From assembly GCA_001695595.3 (NCBI GenBank), contig MBPM02000005.1, positions 434,001 through 498,000 on the forward strand: a DNA stretch of 64,000 nt, in the 5' to 3' direction. This DNA is from Plasmopara viticola (Eukaryota; Oomycota; Peronosporomycetes; Peronosporales; Peronosporaceae). The notes beneath the pieces are model-generated. The model saw only the letters and a program-made list of their open reading frames with translations, was not told where the DNA came from and searched no databases. Positions 1 to 10,732 of this stretch are shown in pieces (positions within the stretch are counted from its first letter, which is position 1; each line of letters begins with the position of its first letter). Position numbers and translations under genes: made by a program.

Positions 1-1660
1 AGAAAATGACTTCCAACGTGCCATTGCTACACGCGACGAGTGCCACCATCCCATTGAAAGGAAGGCGATTCGTCTTTTCCCAAAGCTCGTGGCGACTTTT
101 GACCTGCGTTTTCTGCTTTCGTCCAGTCATTTCGACGGCAGATGGTTGTTGAAACCACACATCGATGCACAGGCCGTGACGTTCAGCTCTGCGGCTTCTG
201 TCTTGTTCACCTCGACTGTGTTTCAGAGGCATAGCAGACCTTAAAAGTGGATATACGTTGTAATCCACGTCAGCATCTCGAAGACGACCGGGGGCAAGCT
301 TCCCATTGCTTCCTGACAGTCGGTGGTGAAGATCGAGTAAGCACGACCGAATCGTCCCACACAAATCTTCTCGGTAGAGTCGAAAGTGCGTGTCTACCCA
401 ACGTTCGGGTCCAGGTGGTAACCAATGCGCATTGGCATGAAAGGGAAAGTTTCCAGGTAGCAACGGAGACTCACGGGACAAGCACTCGTCCGTGGTCGGA
501 AGCAGTTGAATGTCCTGAATCGCATGACAATCGTTGTCGTGACGGGGACCAATCGTACCGTCCACGCGCACCACGTTCCCAGGCATGCCCACGTCCAAAT
601 TGTCCCACGGTTGGGCCTCGTCCCAATCTCGTTTCAAGCGCTGTTTACTTCGCGTGGTGCCCGCACGAAGGCCGCGCTCGGCACGTCGAATCATTTGATG
701 CAGTCGCTTGATTTCTTCTTTCATCACTTTGAAGCACAGATTCGAGTCGAGTGACGAATCACTCTCTTGAAGCTCGTCAATCCATCTGGACGTCATTGCG
801 TCCACGTCGTTGACCGTCGTTTGAAAAGGAGCTTCATAGATAAACTCCTTAAACTTGTTGCCCAGGACGTACAATAACCGAATGAAAGGGAGGCACACTT
901 GCGTAAAGCAGAGAGGAGCGTATTTTCGACCTTCTGTCTCTTGCAAAAAAGTAGCATGGGACATTCGACAGTCGTCGATGCTGTGGCGCTCGACAATCTC
1001 GTGCAAGTGTTCTAAATACAGTTGGAAAAGCTGCACATGCACCGTGCGTACGTACGCATAGACATAGTTGGCTTCGTCCATATGTTGACTGACCATTTCG
1101 ATGCGTCGCATGGTCAACATGGCCAAGAAAGGCACGAGTCCTCTTTGAAACGACACGACATTTCGTTGTCTACCAGCATCAACATCGTAGGTATGATTCA
1201 AAAGCTCTTTGATCACGACAACTCCACGACCTTCAGTTCTTCCAAGCTCTCGCACGAATTGTGGAGCCAGATTGTCCTTAGTCAGAGCGTGCAATCCAGC
1301 ATTGATAAAGTTTAACACCTGTGTCTGGCTGTCGATTTGCCACACGTTTGAAAGATCACTTGGCATGAGAAATCCTTTCCACAAGACTTCTGAATGATCC
1401 TGGCCAGGCCAGAAAACCACCAAAGCATCAGAATTACCCGAAAAGAGAGCACCCGACACGATTTTCTTTGCTAGTTGAGCTTGTAGCGCCTCTAAGGAAA
1501 AGGGCTTGAAATCGATGGGTACAGTGGCGAACGCTCTCGAATGAAAAGAGTCTCTTGTGTATGAAGTGAGCTCATTGTCGTTTGAATGGGCATATCTACA
1601 CGAGTCTCCGTATCGACAATTGCCAGTGCGTTGAAAGTGATAGCAGTATTTAGGTGGCAT
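1..1660 (-). CDS. ZNFX1/Hrr1-like protein, N-terminal part with CCCH zinc finger (runs off window)
   Basis: An uninterrupted reading frame runs from an ATG at 1660 to the window edge (553 codons, 3' end missing). Residues about 6-24 form a perfect CCCH zinc finger (C-x8-C-x5-C-x3-H, ending in CRYGDSCRYAH). A helical region follows, then a stretch that matches, by eye, the region before the SF1 helicase in NFX1-type zinc finger protein 1 (ZNFX1): a VDTHFRLYREDLCGTIR block, then WEKTNRLPFNGMVALV. In this family (C. elegans ZNFX-1, fission yeast Hrr1) the protein is an RNA helicase working with RdRP and Argonaute in small-RNA silencing. The helicase and NFX1 fingers would lie to the left of this window and cannot be seen. 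The family call is recognition from memory. The frame itself is certain. Confidence 0.8.
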   Translation of the reverse strand, partial: MPPKYCYHFQRTGNCRYGDSCRYAHSNDNELTSYTRDSFHSRAFATVPIDFKPFSLEALQAQLAKKIVSGALFSGNSDALVVFWPGQDHSEVLWKGFLMPSDLSNVWQIDSQTQVLNFINAGLHALTKDNLAPQFVRELGRTEGRGVVVIKELLNHTYDVDAGRQRNVVSFQRGLVPFLAMLTMRRIEMVSQHMDEANYVYAYVRTVHVQLFQLYLEHLHEIVERHSIDDCRMSHATFLQETEGRKYAPLCFTQVCLPFIRLLYVLGNKFKEFIYEAPFQTTVNDVDAMTSRWIDELQESDSSLDSNLCFKVMKEEIKRLHQMIRRAERGLRAGTTRSKQRLKRDWDEAQPWDNLDVGMPGNVVRVDGTIGPRHDNDCHAIQDIQLLPTTDECLSRESPLLPGNFPFHANAHWLPPGPERWVDTHFRLYREDLCGTIRSCLLDLHHRLSGSNGKLAPGRLRDADVDYNVYPLLRSAMPLKHSRGEQDRSRRAERHGLCIDVWFQQPSAVEMTGRKQKTQVKSRHELWEKTNRLPFNGMVALVACSNGTLEVIF

Positions 1661-1718
1661 AGTCCTATAAGATAAAACACTTTGTGTGTACTTGGTCGAC
1701 CAGGCGAAAAGTGGGAAA

Positions 1719-1814
1719 AGTAGAAGGAGGTTTTGTGACCAAAGCTCCTTCTACTGACACAGATCGGCCACGGTGAACCAAACTTTGGTTCACCAAACTT
1801 TGGTTCACCGTGGC
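1719..1814. repeat. Two adjacent inverted repeats upstream of the ZNFX1-like gene
   Basis: The first has a perfect 11-bp stem (1719-1729 with 1745-1755). The second has 22-bp arms with one mismatch (1767-1788 with 1793-1814) around a 4-base loop, and contains two tandem copies of a 15-bp unit, ccaaactttggttca. They begin about 60 bp before the start codon of the minus-strand gene, so they lie in its promoter or 5' leader. They could be regulatory DNA, RNA hairpins, or a small foldback element. Confidence 0.7.
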
Positions 1815-2687
1815 ATGGGCTACGTCAACCTTAAAAACCTGCTTGAGATGCACGATATCAGAGTCTATTATAGTTTACAATACTTAACACAATTGTCAGC
1901 GTGTCTTTATTTCGAGTACTGAAAAGCTGGTTTTGATTCGACTCATGGAGACGTACACTGAACTGTCAATGTTCTTTCATCTAAGCGTTTTCAATAAATT
2001 TTTCAATCGCAGAATCGATGATTCAACTTCGATGAGGTCACGAGAAAATTCTTACTTTTAGCCTTAGCTTGGCGACGACCTGGCAGCTCAAACAGGGTAG
2101 TAGTGGAAAGGTAAAATTGCGGGCGTAAACGTATACTAGGTTGTGGTAGCGACTACAAGTGTCTTGTAGTTTATTTAGCGTGCTGACTATGAGGTAAGCT
2201 CCAATCATTTTGATTGACATATTTGCCTTGTAACAGGAGATTGCCTTTACGCTCACAGAATCCTCATTGTTATAAAGCTCCATTACTCGTTGTGCTTGTT
2301 CTATACCTTTGTAATTAGTTTAAGGTTATGCGTCAAAAAAGATAGCTGCTCAAGATAATCGTGCGAATGGACATTTGAGGGTGTTTTTACTTACATAAGA
2401 TTTAATTACGCCTAATTAACTGTATTTAGGCTAATGGTGCAGCAATATGTATAATTTCACAGTGCATGTATCAGTATCGAGGTCATGAAGGATTTTGACT
2501 TACAAAATATTGCCTTCGTCGCGATCACAGTCAAGCTCAGAGAAATACAGCTTTGTCAGCTTTTAGGCAGAGTGCACAATCGACTACGATTGAATGCGCA
2601 CATCGAGATATTAAAGCAAGCACTGTGTGAGTCAATTACTCAAAGCAGCTGATTTGAAGGTTTTGATGCGATTATCGACGACTTGTA

Positions 2688-2977
2688 TTTGTATTGTATT
2701 GCATTACGTTATCGCGTTGCCAAGTTAGGCACGTGCTAGGCTCAGTCTGGCTAGTCCACGGCATAGCGTGGTGTCCGCATACGTCGGGTCTCGTTCGGCG
2801 GGCAGTGCAGCCAACACCGAGGTCGTGAGGGTCTTCCATTATTTTGTTTAGCTCTGACTTGGTAAGAGCCCAGGTGGCGCCCTGGTGCTGGAGACCGTCG
2901 CGTCGAGGGTGAGACTCGTTAGAGACCTGCAGATGCCCGAGAGCACCTGCCCGAAGCGCGCGAGCATTTAGCCCCCG
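2688..2977 (-). mobile_element. LINE-derived non-autonomous retroelement, copy A
   Basis: A 290-bp insertion flanked by a perfect 12-bp target-site duplication, CGACGACTTGTA, at 2676-2687 and 2978-2989. Read on the minus strand it starts inside the GCGGGGGCTAAATGCTCGCG leader, so it is slightly shorter at its 5' end than the other copies. It carries the family's 5' leader joined to the last ~100 bases of the LINE coding end and finishes in an AATAC-type simple-sequence tail. 5' truncation, a variable-length duplication and a simple tail are the marks of target-primed reverse transcription. Copies lie at 23416-24510, 45900-46223 and 61081-61410. Confidence 0.88.
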
Positions 2978-4611
2978 CGACGACTTGTACTGCTATTAAA
3001 TGAAATGAGTTCGCCAATAAATATTCCTCTGGGCATTGGTTGATGTTTGTTTAGCTCGAAATAGCTTTCTATATCCGACACACGGTACGGAATTCAAATC
3101 GCCAGGGTTTTGTTTGAGTCCTGGGTGTGTGTGTGCCAAAACCGTCAAGTAAGTCCTTTTACATAAAGATCGACGATGAGGCTTTCTATCCTGCTTGCTC
3201 AATCGATAACTAAGTGGCACCAATATGACATCTTTAAATTTCGATATCTTTGTATTTTGCCTCCTGTTGAAGGTACTTTGCTTGATAAAGTGTACTACAC
3301 ACTTTACACAACGAATGTCATTCTTCATTTTGGCAGGGTGCTGATGTGCGAGCTACGACTCTGACTCCGAGAATAAATGACACGTGTTCCAATATACTTG
3401 ACTTACTCAAAAAGCCACTGACATATTGTAGATACCCACAAAGCCGTTTCACTCGACCCAAATGACAACTAATGGTACATCTAAGAATACGTCGTGATCC
3501 ATTTTTCGTCGTTTGGTCAGAATGGACCATACTACATCGGCGTAGCCAAAGCACTCATTCACAGCGATGTAATCGCGATCACCGTGAGCAATGTACTTCT
3601 GCAAAGAGTTGGCTAAATTATGCACACATTGATGCCCTCAAAACCAATCCCCAGTGGACCTAAAGAGCTGGCCAGTCTCCTTCAATGTGACAATCAAAAA
3701 GGATATTCTCAAATATTGGCGGGAAGGAATGAAGTCTTGGTGGTGGGTCTCTAGACGTTGCGTTTTTTATCGTTGAAAGAGAATTCTTGGGATTGTGTAA
3801 GGTCTTTGAGACAAAGCACACCGTACGCTTGGATCCAAGACATCTTCGTCCAGGACGAAGAATTAAATGTCTTTGAAAGACATTTTCATCATTAGACCCT
3901 GACATTTATATCATTTTTGGCTTCGAAATCACCTTAAAGTTAATAGACTTGACCTCTTCGAGATTTAGTAGCTCCAAGCGCCTCCAGCCAAGGCGAACAT
4001 TAATTATTTTGTAGTCAGTTTTTCTTTACTTGAAGGCGAGGTCGCTTGTGACACTCAGGAATCGACATTTGATCACATTCCCATTCTAATCTAACCACGT
4101 TATGTTACCCGCTCTTGATAGTCCATATGTTTACACTCCGTCTTGCGGACCTATTGCGGTTGAGAGCAGCATAAAGACACGCCTACCTTTGAAGACAGGA
4201 TCATATTGGGAAGCAAAGCGTTTTTGTGAGCTACTTCAAGGTAAGCTGGTGCCACTCATATTCGTTAAATTTGTCGAGCGTATATCTTTGGGCTGGTACC
4301 TGATCCAGGACTGTTTGTTTGAATCGATAAGAGGTCCATAGATCCACATTCGATGGTTCGAGGATCGCGTCCCAATTACAATGGTGTCACCCGCCACCCA
4401 AGAGCAACTCCTGGGTGCTCAAAGGAGCAAACTAAAACATCCCTAATGTTTACTACCCGGTCTTTATGGCCGACAAGGGTCCAAAATTTACATTGCCATT
4501 TATTTAACGTTTTTTGTATACAGTGTGTCAAGCATCGGTAGAGATTTATGCTACCGGCATCCACGCGCTAGGACTAAGCTGTCTCTATCACTGGATGCTG
4601 TTAACAATCCG

Positions 4612-4863
4612 ACCCATATTGGGCCTGGATTCCGGACCCCTCATTACACTATTGGTTTTTTTCGGTCAGTGGGGCGTCCTCCACTCAACCCTTTTACTAC
4701 CTTAACGGGCGCGAGTTGGTAGAGCAGTCACACACTCGGGTGTGATGGCTCGTCCACTTTACTGACCTATCTTCGGCTGCCATAATTCGAATCCTTTGGA
4801 TATTGAACCAGGTACCTCCCGGTCCTGGGTCAAACGGCCAACCGCTCGAGCCACAGGGTCGGT
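4612..4863 (-). mobile_element. tRNA-like SINE, copy 1
   Basis: The minus-strand sequence from ACCGACCC (4863) down to about 4612 aligns by eye along its whole length with 60788-61010, and its first ~80 bases align with 48618-48700. The head has an A-box-like TGGCTCGAGCGGTTGGC and a B-box-like GGTTCAATATCC, as expected of a pol III promoter from a tRNA-derived SINE. Shared body blocks include GAAGATAGGTC, GTGTGACTGC and ATAGTGTAAT. Copies differ by many substitutions and indels, so the insertions are old. On the opposite strand GAGTTGGTAGAGC and ATTCGAATCC also look tRNA-like, so the true transcription direction is not settled. Confidence 0.65.
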
Positions 4864-5334
4864 TCAAGCATCGGTAGAACAGTACATGTGTAAAATACAA
4901 AGCTGAATTGCCCCTGTCTATCATGACAATTATGGGGTATGCCGATATCGACAGCCGATACTATTACTGAATTCATCGGGTGTGTTTGTTCTTATTTATC
5001 GTTGCCAGTTCTTATGCCATCGTTTGAGGCTAACTCGGCATTCGCAGCATCGATGTGGTAGATTGCCGATTTTTGCTATGCCTAATCTTGCTAGGAAAAA
5101 TATTTAATGCTTTTGGTGACTGTAAGCAATGATCTAAGCTGACAAGACGTTCCACGGCGCGTGTCTTTAATTCATCATATTCCCTAGTTGACAAAGCTGT
5201 TCGTGTGCTGTCTTGAGCGATACTTGCTGTACCGGTGGTTCTGACTATGGCAGTAAAATAATGTGCAAATGTACATATAGTTCTCAATATATAAAAAATC
5301 GCGTTTTAATTCGAAAAAAAGAATTGGTCGTCAG

Positions 5335-5570
5335 TGCCGACACGTTATAATCAATTTTGGGGAGGAGCGAGCAACAATGCTGACGGTATTGAAAAAAAAA
5401 CTATCGGGAACAGCAGTTTTGTTAGGGACCCGCGAATTAGCGCAGCATATCAAAGCCTGCTTGCTATCACTAACACCATACCATTCACAATCCGACAGTC
5501 AGACAGGAAAATTAAATGTACACACGATGCAGTATACCGACGTGGCGCCACATTCGTACACAACTACTTA
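5335..5570 (+). pseudogene. Decayed Ty3/gypsy-type integrase fragment
   Basis: Two overlapping frames together recall the integrase core of Ty3/gypsy retrotransposons. One gives FVRDPRISAAYQSLL, matching the family's DRDPRF...W..L region. The other gives LTPYHSQSDSQTGKLN, matching the AYHPQSDGQTER hallmark. The switch between frames shows at least one frameshift, and no other pol domain or long terminal repeat was found nearby. This is a dead relic. Confidence 0.6.
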
Positions 5571-7383
5571 TATATGGTTAAGCTTGCACTCAACAAAGCT
5601 TTTTACGTATCAACAAGCATTACATTCTATAATGTAAATGGGGATAGGTGCTTTAAAATTTTGCTTACTATTTTAAAGCACAAAAGAGAAAGATCAAAAG
5701 AGAAAGAGGCACAAAAACTTTTTCTTCCTAGTCTCGTATTTGAGACCAATTTTTACGGATTTAGATATACAATATTGCAAACAATCAGCTGAATAAAGAC
5801 AGCGAGACATAGGATGCAAATGCAAAAGCTTAGGGAATTTAGATGTCTTTACCAATGATGACATGTATCATATATACAAAAATCAAATGCTATAGCGCGT
5901 AAGTATGCTATAGTTGACCAAAATAAATCATCGCTCCACCAAAAAAATACGGTCTTCGAATTGCGCGGGTCGGCGTGCACTTTTAACCTTTCCAGGATGA
6001 TTTCGACGTAAACGTTTATCCCTTCCTTTATAGCCTTGGAGGTCCGTGTCCGACTCGTAAACTACGCGGCTTGATCTTTTGGAACGACTCACACCAATAT
6101 CAAGCGAATACATTCGGTCGTGTTTGGAGATGCTGTTCCTCATAAAGAAGGTTCAAGGCCTAAGACGAATGCTTCCTTCTTCGGCACTCATGTACAACAA
6201 ACGTCAGTCGAGATGTAATGTGGAGCACTTATGGTTGCCATAAGCATTGTGTGAAGCATGCTTATGTCTTTCTTAGAACTCATGGAAGCCATTGTAACGA
6301 ACGCCCAAAGGCCATTGAGATATGTGTGCTACGGAGAACAAGCGCTTCGAAGTAACTCACGGCCTTTACCCCGCACATTAGGTTATGATTGAAGCGACGG
6401 CATGCCCGTGCTCCGTACTTTTATTCCCAACGCTTGGCTTCGCACCTTATCTAAGACGAGACAAATCGGGGGCGTTTTGGGTTCGATTGAAAAGTGAGAA
6501 GATTGCATTTCAAGCTTGCAGACGTAAAGAGTTTCTATATAAGGCAGTTACCTTCTAGGTTTTATCATTCTGAAGCGTTAGGTTATCCTAAACAGGTTCT
6601 CCGGTAAACTGTGGTGGTGACAGTATTGTTTTTTTCTTTTTAGCCGGATGCAAGACACCATTGACCCTAGGAGCTTATCCGCCGCGTGAACCCTTTTAGA
6701 ATGATTAAAAGCTATACTGAAGGCACACGCTTAGCTGTCATAAGGTCGCGTTGGAACAAATACCTCTTTTGAATCATGTGACGTCTCACGAGGAGTGGCC
6801 GTCAGAGGATCCTAGTGGTGAGCGAAGCAGTACTCGTTATCATGACATCATCGGTCAGATAGTAGGATGTCCTTAGCAGGCCGTTGTTCAGCGAGTGAGT
6901 TGAGCTCTTACATGTGCCAGTGCCTAGCGACATACGATTATACTAACCTCACCTAATGCTCGAGAAATGTTGTCTTTGAGCTCGTTCTCTTCCTCCTGCT
7001 CTGATAATTTTGGCGTCTTTTTTTTAACTTGGTCAAGTTTTGCCGATGAGAGCCATGAACTCTCCTTTTTGAAGCCTTTCGCTTGGCTGGGAGGTCTGAC
7101 ATCTAGAATAAAACATTGTAGGCGTTGCTACGAATGATGACGTTGTTTCAGCAACAATGTTAAACACAGGGTCATTTGAAGTTCGAGCTATTGGAACCGA
7201 TACTTAGACCGATTTGCATACTGAGGTAATATTTGTCCTCGTTTCGTGAAAATTATGCAGTGTAAATAACAAATTATATTGCACTTGAAAATTCGTCATG
7301 TATATTTCGGAAATCCATAAATTTCTTGATCATGTTGTATGAATGTAACATCCTAGGATCCTGTCATTTACCGGATCTGCAGG

Positions 7384-10300
7384 ATGCTACAGAGGTTACT
7401 GGCAGTGGCGCTATGCGTGGCCACGTCCACCGCCTTGTACGCCGACCAAGCTGGCGAATTTGACTGGAGTGTTGAGAACTTGGGACGTATCGAAACTGTG
7501 GCCTTTGGGGGCTCCATAAGTCGTGGACCGCACTCAGTCGTATCCAGAGGCGCCACACGCGCCGTGTACGTAGCGTCGGACGAGCGATCGCGGGCTTTGG
7601 CTCGTCTTGACGTGAAGACTGGCGAAATCCAGTGGCGTCGAGTCTTTGTCGAAGGTAAGAAGGAAGGTTCTCGCGGAGCCAAAAGTATTGTTTTGACGCG
7701 GGATTCCTTTCTAGGGGACAGTATCAACGCCATCCACTTGACCCATTACGGGTTACTCTCCGTTTCGGGGTACGTGGCACACCGTGTTTATTCTCAATAA
7801 GCATATTCATCTCGTTGCGATTGTAGAAGTGGTCACCATATCCGACTCTGGGAGCTCACGTCGGGCGTGCTGTTGTGGGACGAAGTGACTCTCACGAATC
7901 GAGCTTTCAACGGGACGGTCTTTGGTGGTCTCTTTGCACTTGATCAGGAGCACTCGGTGGTGCTCACGTCGTCCAGTGTGGCCATCATTAGTCTCAAGAC
8001 TGGACGTGTACAGGTGCAGGTGCTGCCCAAAGATGTTACGGAAGAAGCTGTGGAAGCGGGAGAGCTGGCGTGGCAAGTCAAGTCGGACAATACGGCGCTC
8101 TATGTGTTGGCAGGGAGCCAATTGGTAGAGCTTGCATTGACTCTAGGACGTGCTGGCAATGACTTTCAACGACTAGAGATCAACGAGCGAGCTCAAGGGG
8201 ACGTTCAAGCAAAGACTGTGCTGCGTCGCGACAGTGAGGAGGGCAAGATTGCTGCGATTACGCTCACAAACGACCATTTACTGCTGCAAAATCTGGAGGA
8301 GTCAAAAGATACGACGGCGATTGCTTTGAACTCGCTTCAAGTCGCCAATGATCGGGTTTTGAAGATCGACACGAGCGTCTCGAATTCTTTGGTGCTCGTA
8401 TTGGCTTCGGGCAAGCGAGCGATTGTAACGATATCGAGGGCATTCGACGTGAAGGTTGCTGCTCTTGTCAGTGCGACGGGTAGTTTGGTGGAATCGGTGA
8501 CGGACGACACTGTGCTGTTCCACAGTGCTCCGAAACACGCTGGTAAGGTCGTACACATCACGTCGTATTCGTCCAAGAAGAGCGAGCCGGTTATTTCGTG
8601 GGAAACGGAGCTGGACTTGGCTTCGTTTGGTGGTGACGTGTCTCGTGCGTTTGTAGGCTGCTTCTCAGCTAACAAAGAGTCACTTCCTACCTGTCGTGCT
8701 ATGCTCGTACTGAAAGATGATGCTCTGATCATGACGTCAAATGACGAAAAGATGGAGGGGAAAAATGTCCAGTGGGTGCGTGAAGAAGCGCTGGCCAACA
8801 TTAAAAGTGTGCGTTGGATCATCCCGGCCGAGACGGAAATTGAGAAACAAGCCCTGACGCGGATCCCTACGTTCAAAGAGGAGCTGGAACTTGAAATGAA
8901 GTATCTGCAGCAACTGGCAACGAGGGCCATGGCGTTTACATTAGAGTTTTTAGAAACTAATGCTCATTCACGTGGTGCCGACAGGTCGCGTGCTGCACGC
9001 AAGGAACCACCCAATGCCCACTTGTTTGGCTTTTCCAAGTACATTTTAGTGCTGACTGCCAGTGGCAAGTTGTTTGCTCTCCGTGCCGAGGCTAGTACCA
9101 TTGCGTGGTCTGTCTTTGTTGGCCCCGAGTACCAGCTCTTTGTGACGCGGGATCACCCGGCCCTAGGGTCCGGCGCTGAGTTGCTGCTTGTCTCTTCTTC
9201 GATGGAACTCAGATGGCTTGATGGCGATGATGGCCATCTGGTGGACACGATCACGGCCGGTGCAACGTCGGCACCTTCGTGGATCGTTGTGCTGCCGAAA
9301 CGAAAGCACCTGGCAACGGATGACGAACCGGCGACGCGCCGAACTGTGGCTGTCGTTGCAGAAGATACGCTTCAAGTCACGCTGTACCCCCACGACACGG
9401 CACACGTTGCTCATCCAGAGCTACGCAACTTCTTTTTCTACCGTTACGACCACACCTCGAACGTCTTTCGTGGGTATTACATTAGAAACGACAGTCAAGT
9501 GCCATCAACGAACTATCGTGCGTGCGAGTCGTGGTCGATTGTACTGCCTCGTGAGCAAAAGGTGATTGCGACTTCCCATCATCACGATCACTCGGTCGTT
9601 GACTCTGCAGTGACCATCACGGGCGATGACTCGTTGTTGATCAAGTACTTGAATCCAAATCTATTTGGACTTGCTACGATTGGAACCGAACGTTTACAAG
9701 GTGGTGGGGAGAAGAATGAGGTTTCTGTGCTTTACGTGAGTCTCATCGACTCTGTAGCGGGACGAATCATCCATCGTGTGCACCATCCAAATGCCGCAAG
9801 CCCTGTTCGCATGGTACACCACGAGAATTGGTTAGTGTATTCGTATTGGAATCTCAAAGAGAAACGCACGGAGATGGTGTCCCTGTCTCTGTTTGACGGT
9901 GCGGTCGGCATGCACTCACTCAACCCATGGAAACGTCCAACGTGGTCGACAACGCGATCGTCGTTCGACCCCAAAGCCCCATTTGTGCTCCAAAAGAGCT
10001 TTATCTACCCTACAAAGATCACGGTTCGTGCTTTCATTGTTGCGTTTCTTCATTCTAGGCCTTGGTCCTCATCTTGACGTTTGTGGATTCTTGTAGTCGC
10101 TAGGAGTCACGGTGACGGCCCACGGCATCACGCCTCAGTCCATCCTGGTAGGTATGGAGACTGGTCAGATCTTTCAGCTCGCTCGCACTTTTATTGATCC
10201 ACGCCAACCCGAAAAGCCCCTCACTCCGGAAGAGCAAGCAGAGGGGCTGATCCTGTACTCACCGTTAGTGTCCGTGTACAACCGTCCGCAGGCCATGCTG

Positions 10301-10552
10301 ACGTACAATCGAACAGTCGAAGGCCTGCATTCCATCAGCACCTCACCGACGGAGCTCGAGTCCACCACGTTGGTCTTTGCGCACGGGCTCGATCTTTTCT
10401 ACGTGCGCATGACGCCCGCCAAGTCGTTCGATCTGCTCCCGTCTGACTTTAACCACGAAATGCTCATCCTGTTGTGTGGAGCGTTTCTCGCAGTGACGGT
10501 TGGCACCAAAGTGCTTGCACAGCGCAAGGCACTCCAGACGGCGTGGAAGTGA
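7384..10552 (+). CDS. EMC1: ER membrane protein complex subunit 1 (EMC1)
   Basis: EMC1 is the large lumenal and membrane subunit of the ER membrane protein complex, which inserts tail-anchored and multipass proteins. Three exons are proposed: 7384-7769, 7827-10023 and 10097-10552, with introns of 57 and 73 bp (donors GTACGT and GTTCGT). Both junctions restore the frame, the first giving SVSGSGHHIRLWELT. The product is about 1,012 residues, close to the family's usual length. Residues 1-20 are a signal peptide, followed by the EMC1 hallmark ALYADQAGEFDW. A long PQQ/WD-like beta-propeller region follows, then the conserved C-terminal domain (LGVTVTAHGITPQSILVG after the last junction). One membrane helix lies near residues 981-999 with a short basic tail. 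The gene is convergent with the OSBP gene, 180 bp between stop codons. Confidence 0.93.
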
Positions 10553-10732
10553 GTGACGAATGCGCTCTGCCAGGTAGAAAACAAGCCACGAAAGAAACAC
10601 GTTTACATTTCGCTGATTATTACTGCAGTGAGAGAGTCTTAATTGAAAATGAAATGGAGTCGGAAGCACTCTTGTTACCGCTGTTGCTCCTATGTCAGAC
10701 ATTGTTCGGGGACAATCGTCAAGGTAAATTGG

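Larger units (their letters stand above)
1815..7383. other. Gene-poor, repeat-containing intergenic region
   Basis: I recognise no intact gene here. The stretch contains a LINE-derived insertion (2688-2977), a tRNA-like SINE (4612-4863) and a decayed Ty3/gypsy integrase fragment (about 5335-5570), listed separately. The sub-stretches 1815-2675, 2990-4611, 4864-5334 and 5571-7383 are AT-rich with short ORFs only. A TATA-like TATATAAGG lies near 6538, but no long terminal repeat pair could be confirmed. Confidence 0.6.

Noticed and set aside
247..754. Plus-strand ORFs of 154 and 82 codons
   Set aside because: They lie antisense to the continuous minus-strand ZNFX1-like frame, which has zinc-finger and family motifs; these are shadows.
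3318..3640. Possible Ty1/copia RNase H remnant on the minus strand
   Set aside because: SLQKYIAHGDRDYIAVNECF and GRVKRLCGYLQ are faintly copia-like, but no diagnostic motif is complete and the frame changes; too weak to annotate.
4704..4798. Possible plus-strand tRNA gene (GAGTTGGTAGAGC ... ATTCGAATCC)
   Set aside because: No acceptor-stem pairing or proper anticodon arm that I can see, and the region is covered by the SINE alignment.
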